Assembly (NCBI GenBank): GCA_947496375.1
Contig: CANMCY010000010.1
Location: 1-64,000 of the forward strand
Direction of reading: 5' to 3'
DNA: 64,000 bases
DNA from: Flavobacteriales bacterium
Lineage (GTDB): Bacteria; Bacteroidota; Bacteroidia; NS11-12g; UBA955
The notes beneath the pieces were generated by a model, which did not search any database, was not told the DNA's origin, and worked only from the letters and a program-made list of their open reading frames with translations. Of the stretch, positions 24,450 through 33,672 are shown in pieces. The position numbers and the translations under genes are program-made. Each line of letters opens with the position of its first letter. The first letter of the stretch is position 1.

Positions 24450-25406
24450 TCAAATCTTCACCCTGTAACGCGTTTTATTCATGCTACCCATACTTTCGAA
24501 ATACTGCATTTTCAGGCCCTTTTTCAAGTCTCTGCTGGCAGTAGCCGAAGAAATACTTTTAAATACATTCATGTAATCCTTGCGGCTAAAATCACTGAAA
24601 CCCAGGGTAATAAAGTGTTCCAGTCGGTCATTATCGCTCATAATTCTGCCATTGAAGGCAAGCAGGTCTTGCAGCGATTGATCAATCACCTCTAGCATAT
24701 ATTCAATAAACGGGGTCGATTTTCCGGTTTTGTCGCTCAGTGCCAGCGATCTGTAATATGCGTCCTGCGTTTTTCTGACCAAGGTTTCGAAAGGTAAATA
24801 TTCAAAAATAGGATAGCTGTCTACCAGGATTAAGGTTTGCCATAGCCTTCCCATTCTTCCATTTCCATCGATAAACGGATGGATAAATTCCAGTTCATAG
24901 TGAAAAACACAGCTCTTAATGAGTGCAGGTTCCTCAGAATCATTCAAGTAGGCAAACAGGTCTTTCATCAAATGGGGAACATTTTCATGCGGCGGTGCAA
25001 TATGCTCAACCTTGGTACCTTTCACGATGCCCACCCCTTTATTTCGATATTTTCCGGCATGCTCTACAAGACCTGTCATAAGTATTGCATGGGCTTTCAG
25101 GAAGCTTTTTTTCGATGTATAGCGATATGTATGAAGCTGCTCGTAAACCTGTATCGCGTTTAAAACCTCAAGCACATCTTTGCGTGGGCCAACTACTCTT
25201 TTGTTTTCAATCAATGCTGTAATTTGTTCCTCGGTCAGCGTATTGCCTTCAATCTGTAGCGAGGAATGGATGGTTTTGATTCGGCTCTTTTTGAGCAACT
25301 CCGGCGATTTCCTGTATAAATGCGTTGCATTGACCATGCCTATCTTCTCCGAAATGGAACTGATGAAATCCATTATCCGCGGGGTAATATCATAGGGCGG
25401 TTTCAT
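24450..25406 (-). CDS. Fic family protein (predicted AMPylator)
   Basis: 318 residues. The complete Fic motif HPFIDGNGRMGR is at 176-187. An N-terminal inhibitory helix motif SLQIEG (49-54, [S/T]xxxE[G/N]) is present, as in class II Fic proteins, so the enzyme is predicted to be auto-inhibited by its own Glu53. The C-terminal about 80 residues look like a winged-helix segment (DYMNVFKSISSATASRDLKKGL). Upstream direct repeats may be an operator. The target is unknown. Confidence 0.93.
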   Translation of the reverse strand: MKPPYDITPRIMDFISSISEKIGMVNATHLYRKSPELLKKSRIKTIHSSLQIEGNTLTEEQITALIENKRVVGPRKDVLEVLNAIQVYEQLHTYRYTSKKSFLKAHAILMTGLVEHAGKYRNKGVGIVKGTKVEHIAPPHENVPHLMKDLFAYLNDSEEPALIKSCVFHYELEFIHPFIDGNGRMGRLWQTLILVDSYPIFEYLPFETLVRKTQDAYYRSLALSDKTGKSTPFIEYMLEVIDQSLQDLLAFNGRIMSDNDRLEHFITLGFSDFSRKDYMNVFKSISSATASRDLKKGLKMQYFESMGSMNKTRYRVKI

Positions 25407-25437
25407 TTGATAGTATCATTTGATAGCATCAAAGATA
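25403..25437 (-). promoter_or_regulatory. Fic gene -7 element and 13-bp direct repeats
   Basis: TATCTTTG (minus strand, 25437-25430) matches the -7 consensus. Between it and the start codon TCATTTGATAG (as read on the plus strand) occurs twice, at 25403 and 25416, a 13-bp period that includes the ATG. An operator or translational control site is plausible. Confidence 0.45.
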
Positions 25438-25528
25438 ATATTTTTTAACCATGGTACTGATTTTAACACCAAGTTGTTGCGAAAAATGACTTTGCCATGT
25501 GCACATTCCGTGGTTACTTTGAACATTG

Positions 25529-26152
25529 ATGCGCAAAACCATTGGTATATTGCTGAGTGTATGTCTTTTTTGGGCGTGCAACAGCCCTTCCGAAGATCAA
25601 TCAAAAGGTAAAGATTCCTCCCAAACAGCCAAGCCGGCGGATACCGTCAACACCCAACAGCCGGAGGTAGTTCAGGCAGACGAACATACACTCACCGACA
25701 AAATAGCACTGCAGAGTATGCACCTGCTGGGCAAGGAAGTGCAGTGCAGATACGCGGAAACTCCTGAGCGACTTAAAGAACTGCTGCCCGGTATCATGCA
25801 GGCCATCAGCGATAGCAAGGCCGTTATTACAGGCAGCTACCACATTGTTTTGACCGAAACCCCTGATGCATCCAAACCAACCCGCATTTTTATCGGCATA
25901 CCCATTCAAAAACCGCTAAAAGCCAATGGCATGAATCTATACACCATCCCTGCGGGAAAATACCTGCGCCGGCAGTGTGCGGCCGAGCCGGGCAAATCTC
26001 TGTCGGTTCATCAGGGAATGATGACCATGTCCAATGGCAAGCTGAAACAAAAAGCAGGATTACCCATTATAGAAAAATACGCCGAAACCCGCAATGATGA
26101 AATGACCAGCGTAATTAGCAAAGCCACGTTTTATTATACGTTAACCCAATAA
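25529..26152 (+). CDS. Lipoprotein with GyrI-like effector-binding domain
   Basis: 207 residues from the ATG at 25529. The lipobox is LFWAC (Cys at about 17), then a Ser/Lys/Gln-rich linker of about 40 residues and a domain resembling AraC-type effector-binding (GyrI-like) folds: GSYHIVLTET, RIFIGIPIQKP, LYTIPAGKYLRR, YYTLTQ. Such domains bind small molecules in regulators; as a lipoprotein it would do so in the periplasm or at the outer membrane. The assignment is by pattern only. Confidence 0.65.
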   Translation: MRKTIGILLSVCLFWACNSPSEDQSKGKDSSQTAKPADTVNTQQPEVVQADEHTLTDKIALQSMHLLGKEVQCRYAETPERLKELLPGIMQAISDSKAVITGSYHIVLTETPDASKPTRIFIGIPIQKPLKANGMNLYTIPAGKYLRRQCAAEPGKSLSVHQGMMTMSNGKLKQKAGLPIIEKYAETRNDEMTSVISKATFYYTLTQ

Positions 26153-26162
26153 CAGCTGCTGG

Positions 26163-26194
26163 TTTGTAATTTTCCTCCTTTTTCACTATATTTG
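26163..26194 (+). promoter_or_regulatory. Promoter of the kelch-xseA-xseB-ldcA-gtrA operon
   Basis: TTTG (26163-26166), 20-nt spacer, TATATTTG (26187-26194), a full consensus match, 8 bp before the kelch ATG. Confidence 0.8.
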
Positions 26195-26202
26195 ATAGTT
26201 AT

Positions 26203-27399
26203 ATGTTCAGGTTCATATTAGCGCTACTTTTGATGGTCTGTGTAAGGCCTTCAGCCGCTCAAATCGCTTGGACGCCAAAAGCTAACTTTCCGCTCACAGG
26301 TCGTGTAGCGGCCGCACAGTTTACCCTCGACGGTTTTGCATACATTGTTGGAGGAATAGATCCTACGGGTTACCGACGCGATGTATGGATGTACAATCCA
26401 AATATAGACAGCTGGATGCAAAAAAATCCTTTTCCGGGAACAGAAAGGGCTGAATCTGCAGCCTTTGTCATTGACGGTTTTGCCTATGTAGGTGGAGGAG
26501 TAACCCTTGGAAGTCATTTTCGTGATTTTTACCGGTATAATCCAAAAACGGATGCATGGACCCGTATTGCAGATTTACCGATTGACTGGAGGGCTGCAAA
26601 CGCATTTACAATAGACTCGCTGGGATATGTTATGGGCGGAATGGCAGGTGATGGCAGTGCAAACAAGCATTTCTATGCGTACAACCCACGCAGTAATGCT
26701 TGGCAGCGTAAAAAAGATTTTCCGGGAACACCCCGATTCTATCCTTTCATGGTCAACATGAATAAGAAAGGCTATGTAATGGGAGGATTTATAAGGGGTG
26801 CGCATTTTAATGACTTTTATGCATATGACCCTTCAACAGATAGCTGGAATTCCCTGCCATATTTCGGCGGTGTTCCTAGGGTTTCTCCTGCAGGTTTTGT
26901 GATTGGCAATACAATCTTTGTAGGCAATGGGCGTAACAATGGCATCCACTTTCAAGATTGGTGGATATACCAAAATCAAACAAACACCTGGAAACAAATA
27001 ATAAATTATCCTGAGGATTTCTCCTATGGCACAATCGGATTTTCCATTGGTAACAAAGGATATTGTGGCCTGGGTCAGAGCAGCAAAGTTGGATTGCGTT
27101 ATTCAAACAGTTTATTTTCATTTACCGACACCGGTTTGGTGAATTCTGACCCCATTCCCGAACTAGAATCCTATCATGTTTTCGGTACGCGGGATATCGT
27201 TTTTAAAAATGTTTCCGAAACGGTTAAATATTCTCTGATTGATGCTACAGGAAGGTACGTTATAAAAAACAAAATCATTACTCAGGACAAGATTGAAACA
27301 ATGCCCATAATTAGTACTGCTATTTACAATGTGAGTATTGAGCATCGCGGTCGTCGTTTTTCCTATAAACTTTTTTACCCACCCGACATCACACTATGA
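26203..27399 (+). CDS. Secreted kelch-repeat protein
   Basis: 398 residues with a signal peptide (MFRFILALLLMVCVRPSAAQ). About six kelch units follow, each with a GG turn and a YNP..D.W strand (GFAYIVGGIDP..RRDVWMYNPNIDSW, GFAYVGGG...FYRYNPKTDAW, GYVMGGM...FYAYNPRSNAW), predicting a beta-propeller over about 25-310. The tail (YHVFGTRDIVFKN...YSLIDATGRYV...FSYKLFYP) is a weak Por-like sorting domain. The stop overlaps the xseA start (ATGA), so a surface protein is coupled to a DNA-repair gene. Confidence 0.88.
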   Translation: MFRFILALLLMVCVRPSAAQIAWTPKANFPLTGRVAAAQFTLDGFAYIVGGIDPTGYRRDVWMYNPNIDSWMQKNPFPGTERAESAAFVIDGFAYVGGGVTLGSHFRDFYRYNPKTDAWTRIADLPIDWRAANAFTIDSLGYVMGGMAGDGSANKHFYAYNPRSNAWQRKKDFPGTPRFYPFMVNMNKKGYVMGGFIRGAHFNDFYAYDPSTDSWNSLPYFGGVPRVSPAGFVIGNTIFVGNGRNNGIHFQDWWIYQNQTNTWKQIINYPEDFSYGTIGFSIGNKGYCGLGQSSKVGLRYSNSLFSFTDTGLVNSDPIPELESYHVFGTRDIVFKNVSETVKYSLIDATGRYVIKNKIITQDKIETMPIISTAIYNVSIEHRGRRFSYKLFYPPDITL

Positions 27400-28595
27400 A
27401 ACCCTGGATGAACCTTTCCGACCTGATGGGAGGCGTTCGCAGGGCCCTGGAAGCGGGTTTTAACGGACACACCTTCCGCATAATCGCAGAAACTACCGAC
27501 GTAAAGATTTATCACAACCGGCAATATGTTTTTCTTAACCTGATTGAAAAACAGGGCACCGAAATTGCTGCAGCCGCAGGTGCCGTAATCTGGCGCGATC
27601 ATTTTCACCTGATTAAAGAATTTGAAAATATCACGGGCATTGCCTTCGAACAAAACCTGCAGGTGGTGCTGGAGGTGGAAATTCAGTTCCATGAGCGTTA
27701 TGGCCTACGGCTAAATATTGTTGACATTGACACTGCCTACACATTAGGCAAAATGGAACAGGAACGGGAAAAAGTACTCCGCAAGCTGGCCTTCGAAGTA
27801 CCGCACCTGGTTTGGCTGGAGGATGGTGATTACATTTCGGCCAACCAATTGCTGAATAAATCACTCGTGATGCAACGTGTAGCCCTAATTGCCGCTCCAG
27901 GCAGCGACGGCCGCAGGGATTTTCTGAAGGAATTGCAAGACAACACCTGGAACATTGCATACGAAGTGGAAGAATTCCCGGCCTCTGTGCAGGGACAAAA
28001 TGCCGCAGGGGAGCTGCTGAGACAGCTTAAAACCATCATTTCCAGGGCCGCTGAATTTGACGTAATCGCCATGGTGCGAGGCGGGGGCAGCAATACCGAC
28101 CTCACCGCTTTTGACGATTATGAGCTTGCCAAGACTATCGCCGATTGTCCCAAACCCCTACTCACCGGCATCGGCCATGACCGCAATATCAGCGTGGCTG
28201 ACGTAGTGGGCCACACCATGCTGAAAACCCCCACTCGTTGCGCTGCTGCCATTACCGAACACAATATCGCTTTTCTGGGTTGGCTTCAGGATAGCCAAAG
28301 CCGCGTAGCCAATGCGGCTAACCGCTTTTTTGAACACGGAAAACAACAGGCAAACGATGCCGCACGCCGACTGAAAACCGCCGCTTCCTGGTTGCTGGAA
28401 TCAGAAAAAAACAAACTTTTGCAGGCAGAAAAATACCTGGATATGCTGCAACCGGCCAAAACCCTTGAAATGGGATATGCACTTATTTCGAAAAATGGTC
28501 ACATTGTAACCTCACACAAAGAAGTTTTAGAAAACGATAACATAGAAATTCGCTTTTCAGACGGATATTCGCATGCTTTGATTACCCCCAAATGA
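27396..28595 (+). CDS. xseA: Exodeoxyribonuclease VII large subunit
   Basis: 399 residues. N-terminal OB domain (NLSDLMGGVRRALEAGF...VYIHNR-type region, VFLNLIEKQG), then the catalytic region with IAAPGSDGRRDFLKEL, DVIAMVRGGGSNTDLTAFDDYELAKTIADCPKPLLTGIGHDRNISVADVVGHTMLKTPT, and a C-terminal coiled-coil segment. Shorter than the 456-residue E. coli protein, mainly in the coiled coil. With XseB it degrades single-stranded DNA. Overlaps both neighbours by 4 bp. Confidence 0.94.
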   Translation: MKPWMNLSDLMGGVRRALEAGFNGHTFRIIAETTDVKIYHNRQYVFLNLIEKQGTEIAAAAGAVIWRDHFHLIKEFENITGIAFEQNLQVVLEVEIQFHERYGLRLNIVDIDTAYTLGKMEQEREKVLRKLAFEVPHLVWLEDGDYISANQLLNKSLVMQRVALIAAPGSDGRRDFLKELQDNTWNIAYEVEEFPASVQGQNAAGELLRQLKTIISRAAEFDVIAMVRGGGSNTDLTAFDDYELAKTIADCPKPLLTGIGHDRNISVADVVGHTMLKTPTRCAAAITEHNIAFLGWLQDSQSRVANAANRFFEHGKQQANDAARRLKTAASWLLESEKNKLLQAEKYLDMLQPAKTLEMGYALISKNGHIVTSHKEVLENDNIEIRFSDGYSHALITPK

Positions 28596-28783
28596 CAACT
28601 AACGATACTTTTTCTTACGAAGCGGCTAAAAAGCGGCTTGAAATCATCATGAAAGACCTGGAAAGCGGCAAAGTCGGTATTGATGATTTGGAGGCAACCC
28701 TAAATGAGGCCAAGGAGCTGATTCAGAAATCATTGAAAAAACTCACGGAAACCGAGAAAATCATCAAAAATTGGGAAGCTTAA
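28592..28783 (+). CDS. xseB: Exodeoxyribonuclease VII small subunit
   Basis: 63 residues. FSYEAAKKRLEIIMKDLESGKVGIDDLEATLNEAKELI is the characteristic two-helix hairpin of XseB. ATGA overlap with xseA fits stoichiometric co-translation; several small subunits bind each large subunit. Confidence 0.94.
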   Translation: MTTNDTFSYEAAKKRLEIIMKDLESGKVGIDDLEATLNEAKELIQKSLKKLTETEKIIKNWEA

Positions 28784-29667
28784 CCCCACTAAAACCCGGT
28801 GACAACGTTGCGCTTATTGCACCTGCCAGGGCAGTAAGCAAAAAAGAAATGCATGCATTTGCTGCTTGGTGCAGCAAACACAAACTGATTTTGCAGCAGG
28901 GAAAGCACCTCTATGGTCGTCATCATCAGTTCTCCGGCACTGCAGAGGAACGTGCCGCAGATTTGCGCGAAGCATGGCAAAACCCAGAAATTAAAGCCAT
29001 CTTTTGCGCACGTGGTGGATACGGATGTGTTCAATTACTCGATTTACTTGCCGATCTTGACTGGACTGCAACCCCAAAATGGCTGGTGGGTTTTAGCGAC
29101 ATTACCACCCTGCACCTGCATCTCAACAAACTGGGGATTCCTACCCTACATGGACCCATGGCCATCCATTGGGGTATTCAACACGAATTCACCGAGGAAA
29201 ACATCACGCGTGTGGAGAATGCATTATTCAAGCTTGAAGTGGATATCGACAATGCCCAATCTTTAGCGGATTACCAAATAAGCTTTAAAGGCCGACTGTT
29301 GGGCGGAAACCTGAGTCTGCTGTATGCCGCTCTGGGAACCCCGGAACAACCCGACACCGAAAACGCAGTTTTGTTTCTGGAAGACCTGGATGAATACCTG
29401 TACCATATAGACCGAATGATGATGGCATTGAAACGGGCCGGGTTGCTGAAAAACCTGTCGGGCATGATTGTTGGAGGCATGACCGACATGAAAGACAATG
29501 CAATTCCCTTTGGTTTGACGGCAAAAAAAATCATCCAGAACCACACGGCCGGATATGATTATCCCGTAGTTTTTAACTTTCCTGCCGGGCATACGCCAAA
29601 AAATGCTTGTTTAATCATGGGTGCTGAATGTACTTTTGAAAACGGAAAACTTAGCCAGCAGCTGTAA
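28771..29667 (+). CDS. ldcA: LD-carboxypeptidase, S66 family
   Basis: 298 residues from a TTG start at 28771 overlapping xseB by 13 bp; the first residues MGSLTPLKPGDNVALIAPA fit the family start. Catalytic triad by motif: Ser109 in GFSD, Glu204 in LFLEDLDEYLYHIDR, His274 in PAGHTPKN. It trims the terminal D-Ala from muropeptide tetrapeptides during peptidoglycan recycling. No signal peptide, so it is cytoplasmic. Confidence 0.92.
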   Translation: MGSLTPLKPGDNVALIAPARAVSKKEMHAFAAWCSKHKLILQQGKHLYGRHHQFSGTAEERAADLREAWQNPEIKAIFCARGGYGCVQLLDLLADLDWTATPKWLVGFSDITTLHLHLNKLGIPTLHGPMAIHWGIQHEFTEENITRVENALFKLEVDIDNAQSLADYQISFKGRLLGGNLSLLYAALGTPEQPDTENAVLFLEDLDEYLYHIDRMMMALKRAGLLKNLSGMIVGGMTDMKDNAIPFGLTAKKIIQNHTAGYDYPVVFNFPAGHTPKNACLIMGAECTFENGKLSQQL

Positions 29668-29670
29668 CCC

Positions 29671-30168
29671 ATGATATCCCGCGAAACCTATATTGAACTC
29701 ACCAAATTCGGCATCGTGGGTGTACTTTGTTTTGGGCTGGACCTCAACATTTACTATGGATTAACCACACTGCCATGGATACCCACGTTCATTGCTAAAT
29801 CCATCAGTGTGGTATCATCTACCCTGTTTAACTACTACCTCAACAAATCCTGGACATGGGGCCAAAACAACCGCGATGCTAAACGATTTACACGCTACGT
29901 GGCCCTTTATAGCATCAGCGGTTTGCTGAATGTACTTTCCAACGAGCTTTTCCTGCAGTGGTTGCCTGACAATGAATTTCAGATGCTGATCATGCATACC
30001 GAACTGGCCATTCAAAAGCCGTTTTTCACCATCAAACTAGACAAATTCATCGCTGTCATTGGCGCCACACTGGTAGGCATGATGGTGAATTTTATCGGTC
30101 AAAAATGGTGGGTCTTCAAAGAGTCCGAAAAACCTTCCTTCCCCGAAGATTCAGGAGAAATTCACTGA
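29671..30168 (+). CDS. GtrA family membrane protein
   Basis: 165 residues with four hydrophobic segments: KFGIVGVLCFGLDLNIYYGL, FIAKSISVVSSTLFNYYLN followed by the family's KSWTWG, YVALYSISGLLNVLSNELF, and FIAVIGATLVGMMVNFIGQ followed by KWWVF. GtrA proteins are thought to flip undecaprenyl-linked sugars. Only 3 bp after ldcA, so last gene of the kelch operon. Confidence 0.9.
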   Translation: MISRETYIELTKFGIVGVLCFGLDLNIYYGLTTLPWIPTFIAKSISVVSSTLFNYYLNKSWTWGQNNRDAKRFTRYVALYSISGLLNVLSNELFLQWLPDNEFQMLIMHTELAIQKPFFTIKLDKFIAVIGATLVGMMVNFIGQKWWVFKESEKPSFPEDSGEIH

Positions 30169-30218
30169 ACACCTTTTCCCGGCTCGATATTGGTATCAAA
30201 TTTGTCTTTCCATTATCC

Positions 30219-30986
30219 ATGAACATACGTCATTTCATCATCGCCATTGCCGCTGTTTGCATTTTACCGGCCTGCGATACCCTGAGTCAGCTGCCGGTGC
30301 AGGTGAATCTTCCCGCCGCAGAGAATGTTATACCCTCTCAGGCCGAAACCGCCTCAGGCCTCAAAGAAGCCCTGGTGAATGGCGTAAGCAAAGGCACCAT
30401 AACCCTTAGTAAACCCGGTTCGTTTTTTCAAAATGTAGCCAGAAAAATCCTCTTACCCCAGGAAGTGCGCGAAATCGAGGGTAAAATCAGGAATAACGCC
30501 GTGCTGAATGCTGCCATTGGCGGACAACTTGACAAAGCGGTGAAAGCCATGAACGATGGCGCCGAAAATGCCATGGGCAAAGCCATGCCCATTTTCAAAG
30601 ACGCCATCATGAATATGTCATTTTCCGACGCCATGGGAATACTTCGCGGTGGTAACGGGGCAGCCACCCAATACTTAAAAAACACCACTTCTACTGCTCT
30701 TCAACAGGCATTTAAACCCGTAATTCAGCAGGCATTGAATGATGTCAAAATCACAGAATACTGGAACCCGATTATTCGTGAAATCAACAAGCCCCTCAAC
30801 AAAACACTGCTAGGTATCAAACAAGACATCAATCCCGACCTGAACGCTTACGTGACCGAAAAAGCCACCATCGCCCTGTTTCAGGAAATTGAAACACAAG
30901 AAAACGCCATTCGCTCCAACCCGGTAGAAAGAACCACCGCCCTACTGAAAAAGGTGTTTAACTACGCTGACAATCAAAAAAAGTGA
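30219..30986 (+). CDS. DUF4197 lipoprotein
   Basis: 255 residues from the ATG at 30219. Lipobox ILPAC (Cys about 18). The rest matches DUF4197: TASGLKEALVNGVSKGT, a long helical middle rich in Ala/Met, FSDAMGILRGGNGAATQYLKN, NPDLNAYVTEKATIALFQEI and a final NPVERTTALLKKVFNY. Function unknown; conserved in Proteobacteria and Bacteroidota as an envelope protein. Confidence 0.9.
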   Translation: MNIRHFIIAIAAVCILPACDTLSQLPVQVNLPAAENVIPSQAETASGLKEALVNGVSKGTITLSKPGSFFQNVARKILLPQEVREIEGKIRNNAVLNAAIGGQLDKAVKAMNDGAENAMGKAMPIFKDAIMNMSFSDAMGILRGGNGAATQYLKNTTSTALQQAFKPVIQQALNDVKITEYWNPIIREINKPLNKTLLGIKQDINPDLNAYVTEKATIALFQEIETQENAIRSNPVERTTALLKKVFNYADNQKK

Positions 30987-31032
30987 TTCTCTCTCCACCT
31001 AATTACTACTGTTTTTTACGTATTTTTACCTC

Positions 31033-33672
31033 GTGAGAGGCCTTGTCTTCCCGGTTTTATTTTTCCTTTTGTGCCCTGCTCTTAAGGCACAGGATAAGGC
31101 GCTTTCCCGATACATCAGCTACACGGCCACATCGGTATCTTTTTCTACAGCCATTGCCGTTTTTGAACAAAAAACAGGCCTGCCTTTTCAATATGATGCG
31201 GCATTGTCACCACCTGCCGATAAAAAATTTAGTTTTAGCTATCAACAGGTGCGTGCATCCCATGCATTGCAGGATTTTCTGGCATTGGCCGGTTTGCGGT
31301 ATGAGGTACACAACGGACAGGTATTTTTAATGAAACGCCTACCGCAGAAGCCGGAAAATGGATTTCGGGTTTCGGGAAGAATCCTGTCGGCAGGTAACGG
31401 CGAATTTGTGAGTGCTGCAGCCGTTGGCACACAGCAAAAACCCTTCATGACCACCACCTCAGAGGCCGGATTTTTTAGCTTGCTGTTGCCCCCGGGTATG
31501 CATATTCTGCAAATAACCTACCCCGGGTACCGCCCGATTTCTGACACCCTGCTCATAGACCGAGATTACAGTCTGCAGTATGAAATGGTAAAGGAAAATA
31601 TAGCAATGGATGTGATTCACATTCAGGCGCTCAAAGGCAAGGGATTGCAATCAGTAATTCAGGGGCAGACAGACCAACACGAAATGAACCGCATACGCCT
31701 GAGCTGGATGCCGCAATTGCTGGGAGAGCCCGATGTGGTGCGCACCCTGAGCATGTTGCCCGGTGTGGTGGGTGGCAGTGAGGGCATGCTTGGAATGTAT
31801 GTGCGCGGCGGCGCCGCAGACCAGAATCTGGTGCTGCTGGATGATGTACCCGTATTCAACAGCTACCATCTTTTTGGGGTGTTTTCTGTTTTCAATGATG
31901 ATGCTCTGCGCTCTGCAAAACTTCTGAAAGGCAGCTTTCCCTCACGCTATGGTGGTCGCCTCAGCAGCGTAATTGCGGTACAAAGCAAAGAGGGAAATCG
32001 TGAAAAAATAAGCGGCATTGCCAATGTCGGGTTGCTTTCCGCACGGGTTTTTCTGGAAGGCCCTATCTGGAAAGACCGCACCACATTCACACTGTCCATG
32101 CGCCGCAGCTACATTGATTTTTTGGCCGGACAAGCCGCTACATTTCTCAACCTCAGCGACAGCATTAACCCCAGCAATCTCTATTATTTCTGGGATATAA
32201 ACACCCGCATTACCCACCGATTTAGCAATAAGAGCCGCTTGAGCGCGGGCATATACGCCGGTCAGGATATTGGTGGCCTGAATGAATCTTCGAAAAACGA
32301 ACAGTCCGATATCAGCACCAGTGAACGGAAAAAACAATTAACCGGCTGGGGAAATAGGGTGGCAGGCATTAAATGGAATTATCAGGCCAGAACCGGGCTT
32401 GAATGGGTTGCCAGAGCCCATATTACACGTTACGGTTACGAATATAGACGGGAGTTTTCGTTTACCAGGGCAAGTAAATTTAATCCGCAAACCGATGTGG
32501 ACGATTTCACTCGCTATGAGCTGGACAATGGCATACAGGATATGGAAGCGGCGTGGGAAATGCGAATGCGCATTAAACCCGGCTGGGTATGGGAGCAAGG
32601 CATTGGGGTGGCCAATCACCGGTTTATACCCGGCAACCGCAAACTATATAGCCGCATCAACAATACCGAAAGTGAACTGGTCTTCAACGATGCCCGCCTG
32701 GACGTGCCTGAGTACTTCACCTACACTGAGTTTCAATACAATGGAAACCGGCGTTGGTCGGGTTCTGCCGGTCTGCGCTTGGGCAGTTATAAACTGCCGG
32801 ACCCCTATTTATTTGTAATGCCGGAGCCCAGACTAAACCTCAGGTATCGGCTGGGAAACAACCGCTTTCTGCATGCCTCAGCCACCCGCAACCGCCAGTT
32901 TTTCCACCTGCTAACCAATTTATCGCTGGGATTGCCCGGCGATATATGGGTACCCAGCAATCGCCAGTTTCAACCCGGAAAGGCCGACCAGCTGAGTTTG
33001 GGGTACGCCCGAAGCAAAACCACCTGGTCATTCAGTTCAGAGGTGTTTTACCGCAGTTTTAGCCACATACTGGAGTATAAAGACAATGCCGGATACGTAA
33101 CATCCGGAAAAAACTGGGAAGATGCCGTTACCGCCGGGAACGGAGAGGCCTACGGGCTGGAAATACTGCTGGAAAAAACCACCGGAAAACTCAATGGGTG
33201 GGTGGCCTATACCCTAATGCGCAATAACCGATGGTTCAAAGACCTGAACCAGGGTCATGTGTTCCCCGCCCGGTATGACCGCAGACACAACCTATATGCT
33301 GCCGGTGTTTACCACTGGAAACCCCACATTGACATCAATGCTGCTTGGACCTACAACAGCGGTTTTGCCTATACTTTACCGGTCGCTGTCTATACCTCTC
33401 CCACACCCAATGACCCTTACCGCGATATTTTTATTTACGGAAGCCGCAATAACGCCCGTGCAGCCGACAATCACCGCCTTGATATCAGCATCACCATGGA
33501 AAAACAACGCAAGGGTTACATCAGGCACTGGACCCTCGGCGTATTCAATGTTTACAACCGCTTTAACCCTTTTTACATAACGCCGGGTTTTGATAAACTT
33601 GGCAACCGCAAACTGTATCAGGTGAGCATGCTGCCGTTGTTGCCCAACATCAGCTATAAAATTACGTTTTGA
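31033..33672 (+). CDS. TonB-dependent receptor with STN and carboxypeptidase-regulatory-like domains
   Basis: 879 residues from a GTG start. Signal peptide (...LCPALKAQ); an STN-like domain (about 25-105); a carboxypeptidase-regulatory-like beta-sandwich (FRVSGRILSAGNGEFVSAA, about 111-195); the plug (LGEPDVVRTLSMLPGVVGG..MYVRGGAADQNLVLLDDVPVFN, about 235-345); then a C-terminal 22-strand-type barrel ending YKITF. An STN domain suggests coupling to an anti-sigma regulator, but no FecR/sigma pair is next to it. It overlaps the DUF4249 lipoprotein start, the common partner of such receptors; substrate unknown. Confidence 0.92.
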   Translation: MRGLVFPVLFFLLCPALKAQDKALSRYISYTATSVSFSTAIAVFEQKTGLPFQYDAALSPPADKKFSFSYQQVRASHALQDFLALAGLRYEVHNGQVFLMKRLPQKPENGFRVSGRILSAGNGEFVSAAAVGTQQKPFMTTTSEAGFFSLLLPPGMHILQITYPGYRPISDTLLIDRDYSLQYEMVKENIAMDVIHIQALKGKGLQSVIQGQTDQHEMNRIRLSWMPQLLGEPDVVRTLSMLPGVVGGSEGMLGMYVRGGAADQNLVLLDDVPVFNSYHLFGVFSVFNDDALRSAKLLKGSFPSRYGGRLSSVIAVQSKEGNREKISGIANVGLLSARVFLEGPIWKDRTTFTLSMRRSYIDFLAGQAATFLNLSDSINPSNLYYFWDINTRITHRFSNKSRLSAGIYAGQDIGGLNESSKNEQSDISTSERKKQLTGWGNRVAGIKWNYQARTGLEWVARAHITRYGYEYRREFSFTRASKFNPQTDVDDFTRYELDNGIQDMEAAWEMRMRIKPGWVWEQGIGVANHRFIPGNRKLYSRINNTESELVFNDARLDVPEYFTYTEFQYNGNRRWSGSAGLRLGSYKLPDPYLFVMPEPRLNLRYRLGNNRFLHASATRNRQFFHLLTNLSLGLPGDIWVPSNRQFQPGKADQLSLGYARSKTTWSFSSEVFYRSFSHILEYKDNAGYVTSGKNWEDAVTAGNGEAYGLEILLEKTTGKLNGWVAYTLMRNNRWFKDLNQGHVFPARYDRRHNLYAAGVYHWKPHIDINAAWTYNSGFAYTLPVAVYTSPTPNDPYRDIFIYGSRNNARAADNHRLDISITMEKQRKGYIRHWTLGVFNVYNRFNPFYITPGFDKLGNRKLYQVSMLPLLPNISYKITF

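Noticed and set aside
24118-24468. Plus-strand protein opposite purS
   Set aside because: Shadow frame of purS and the Fic intergenic region, without family features.
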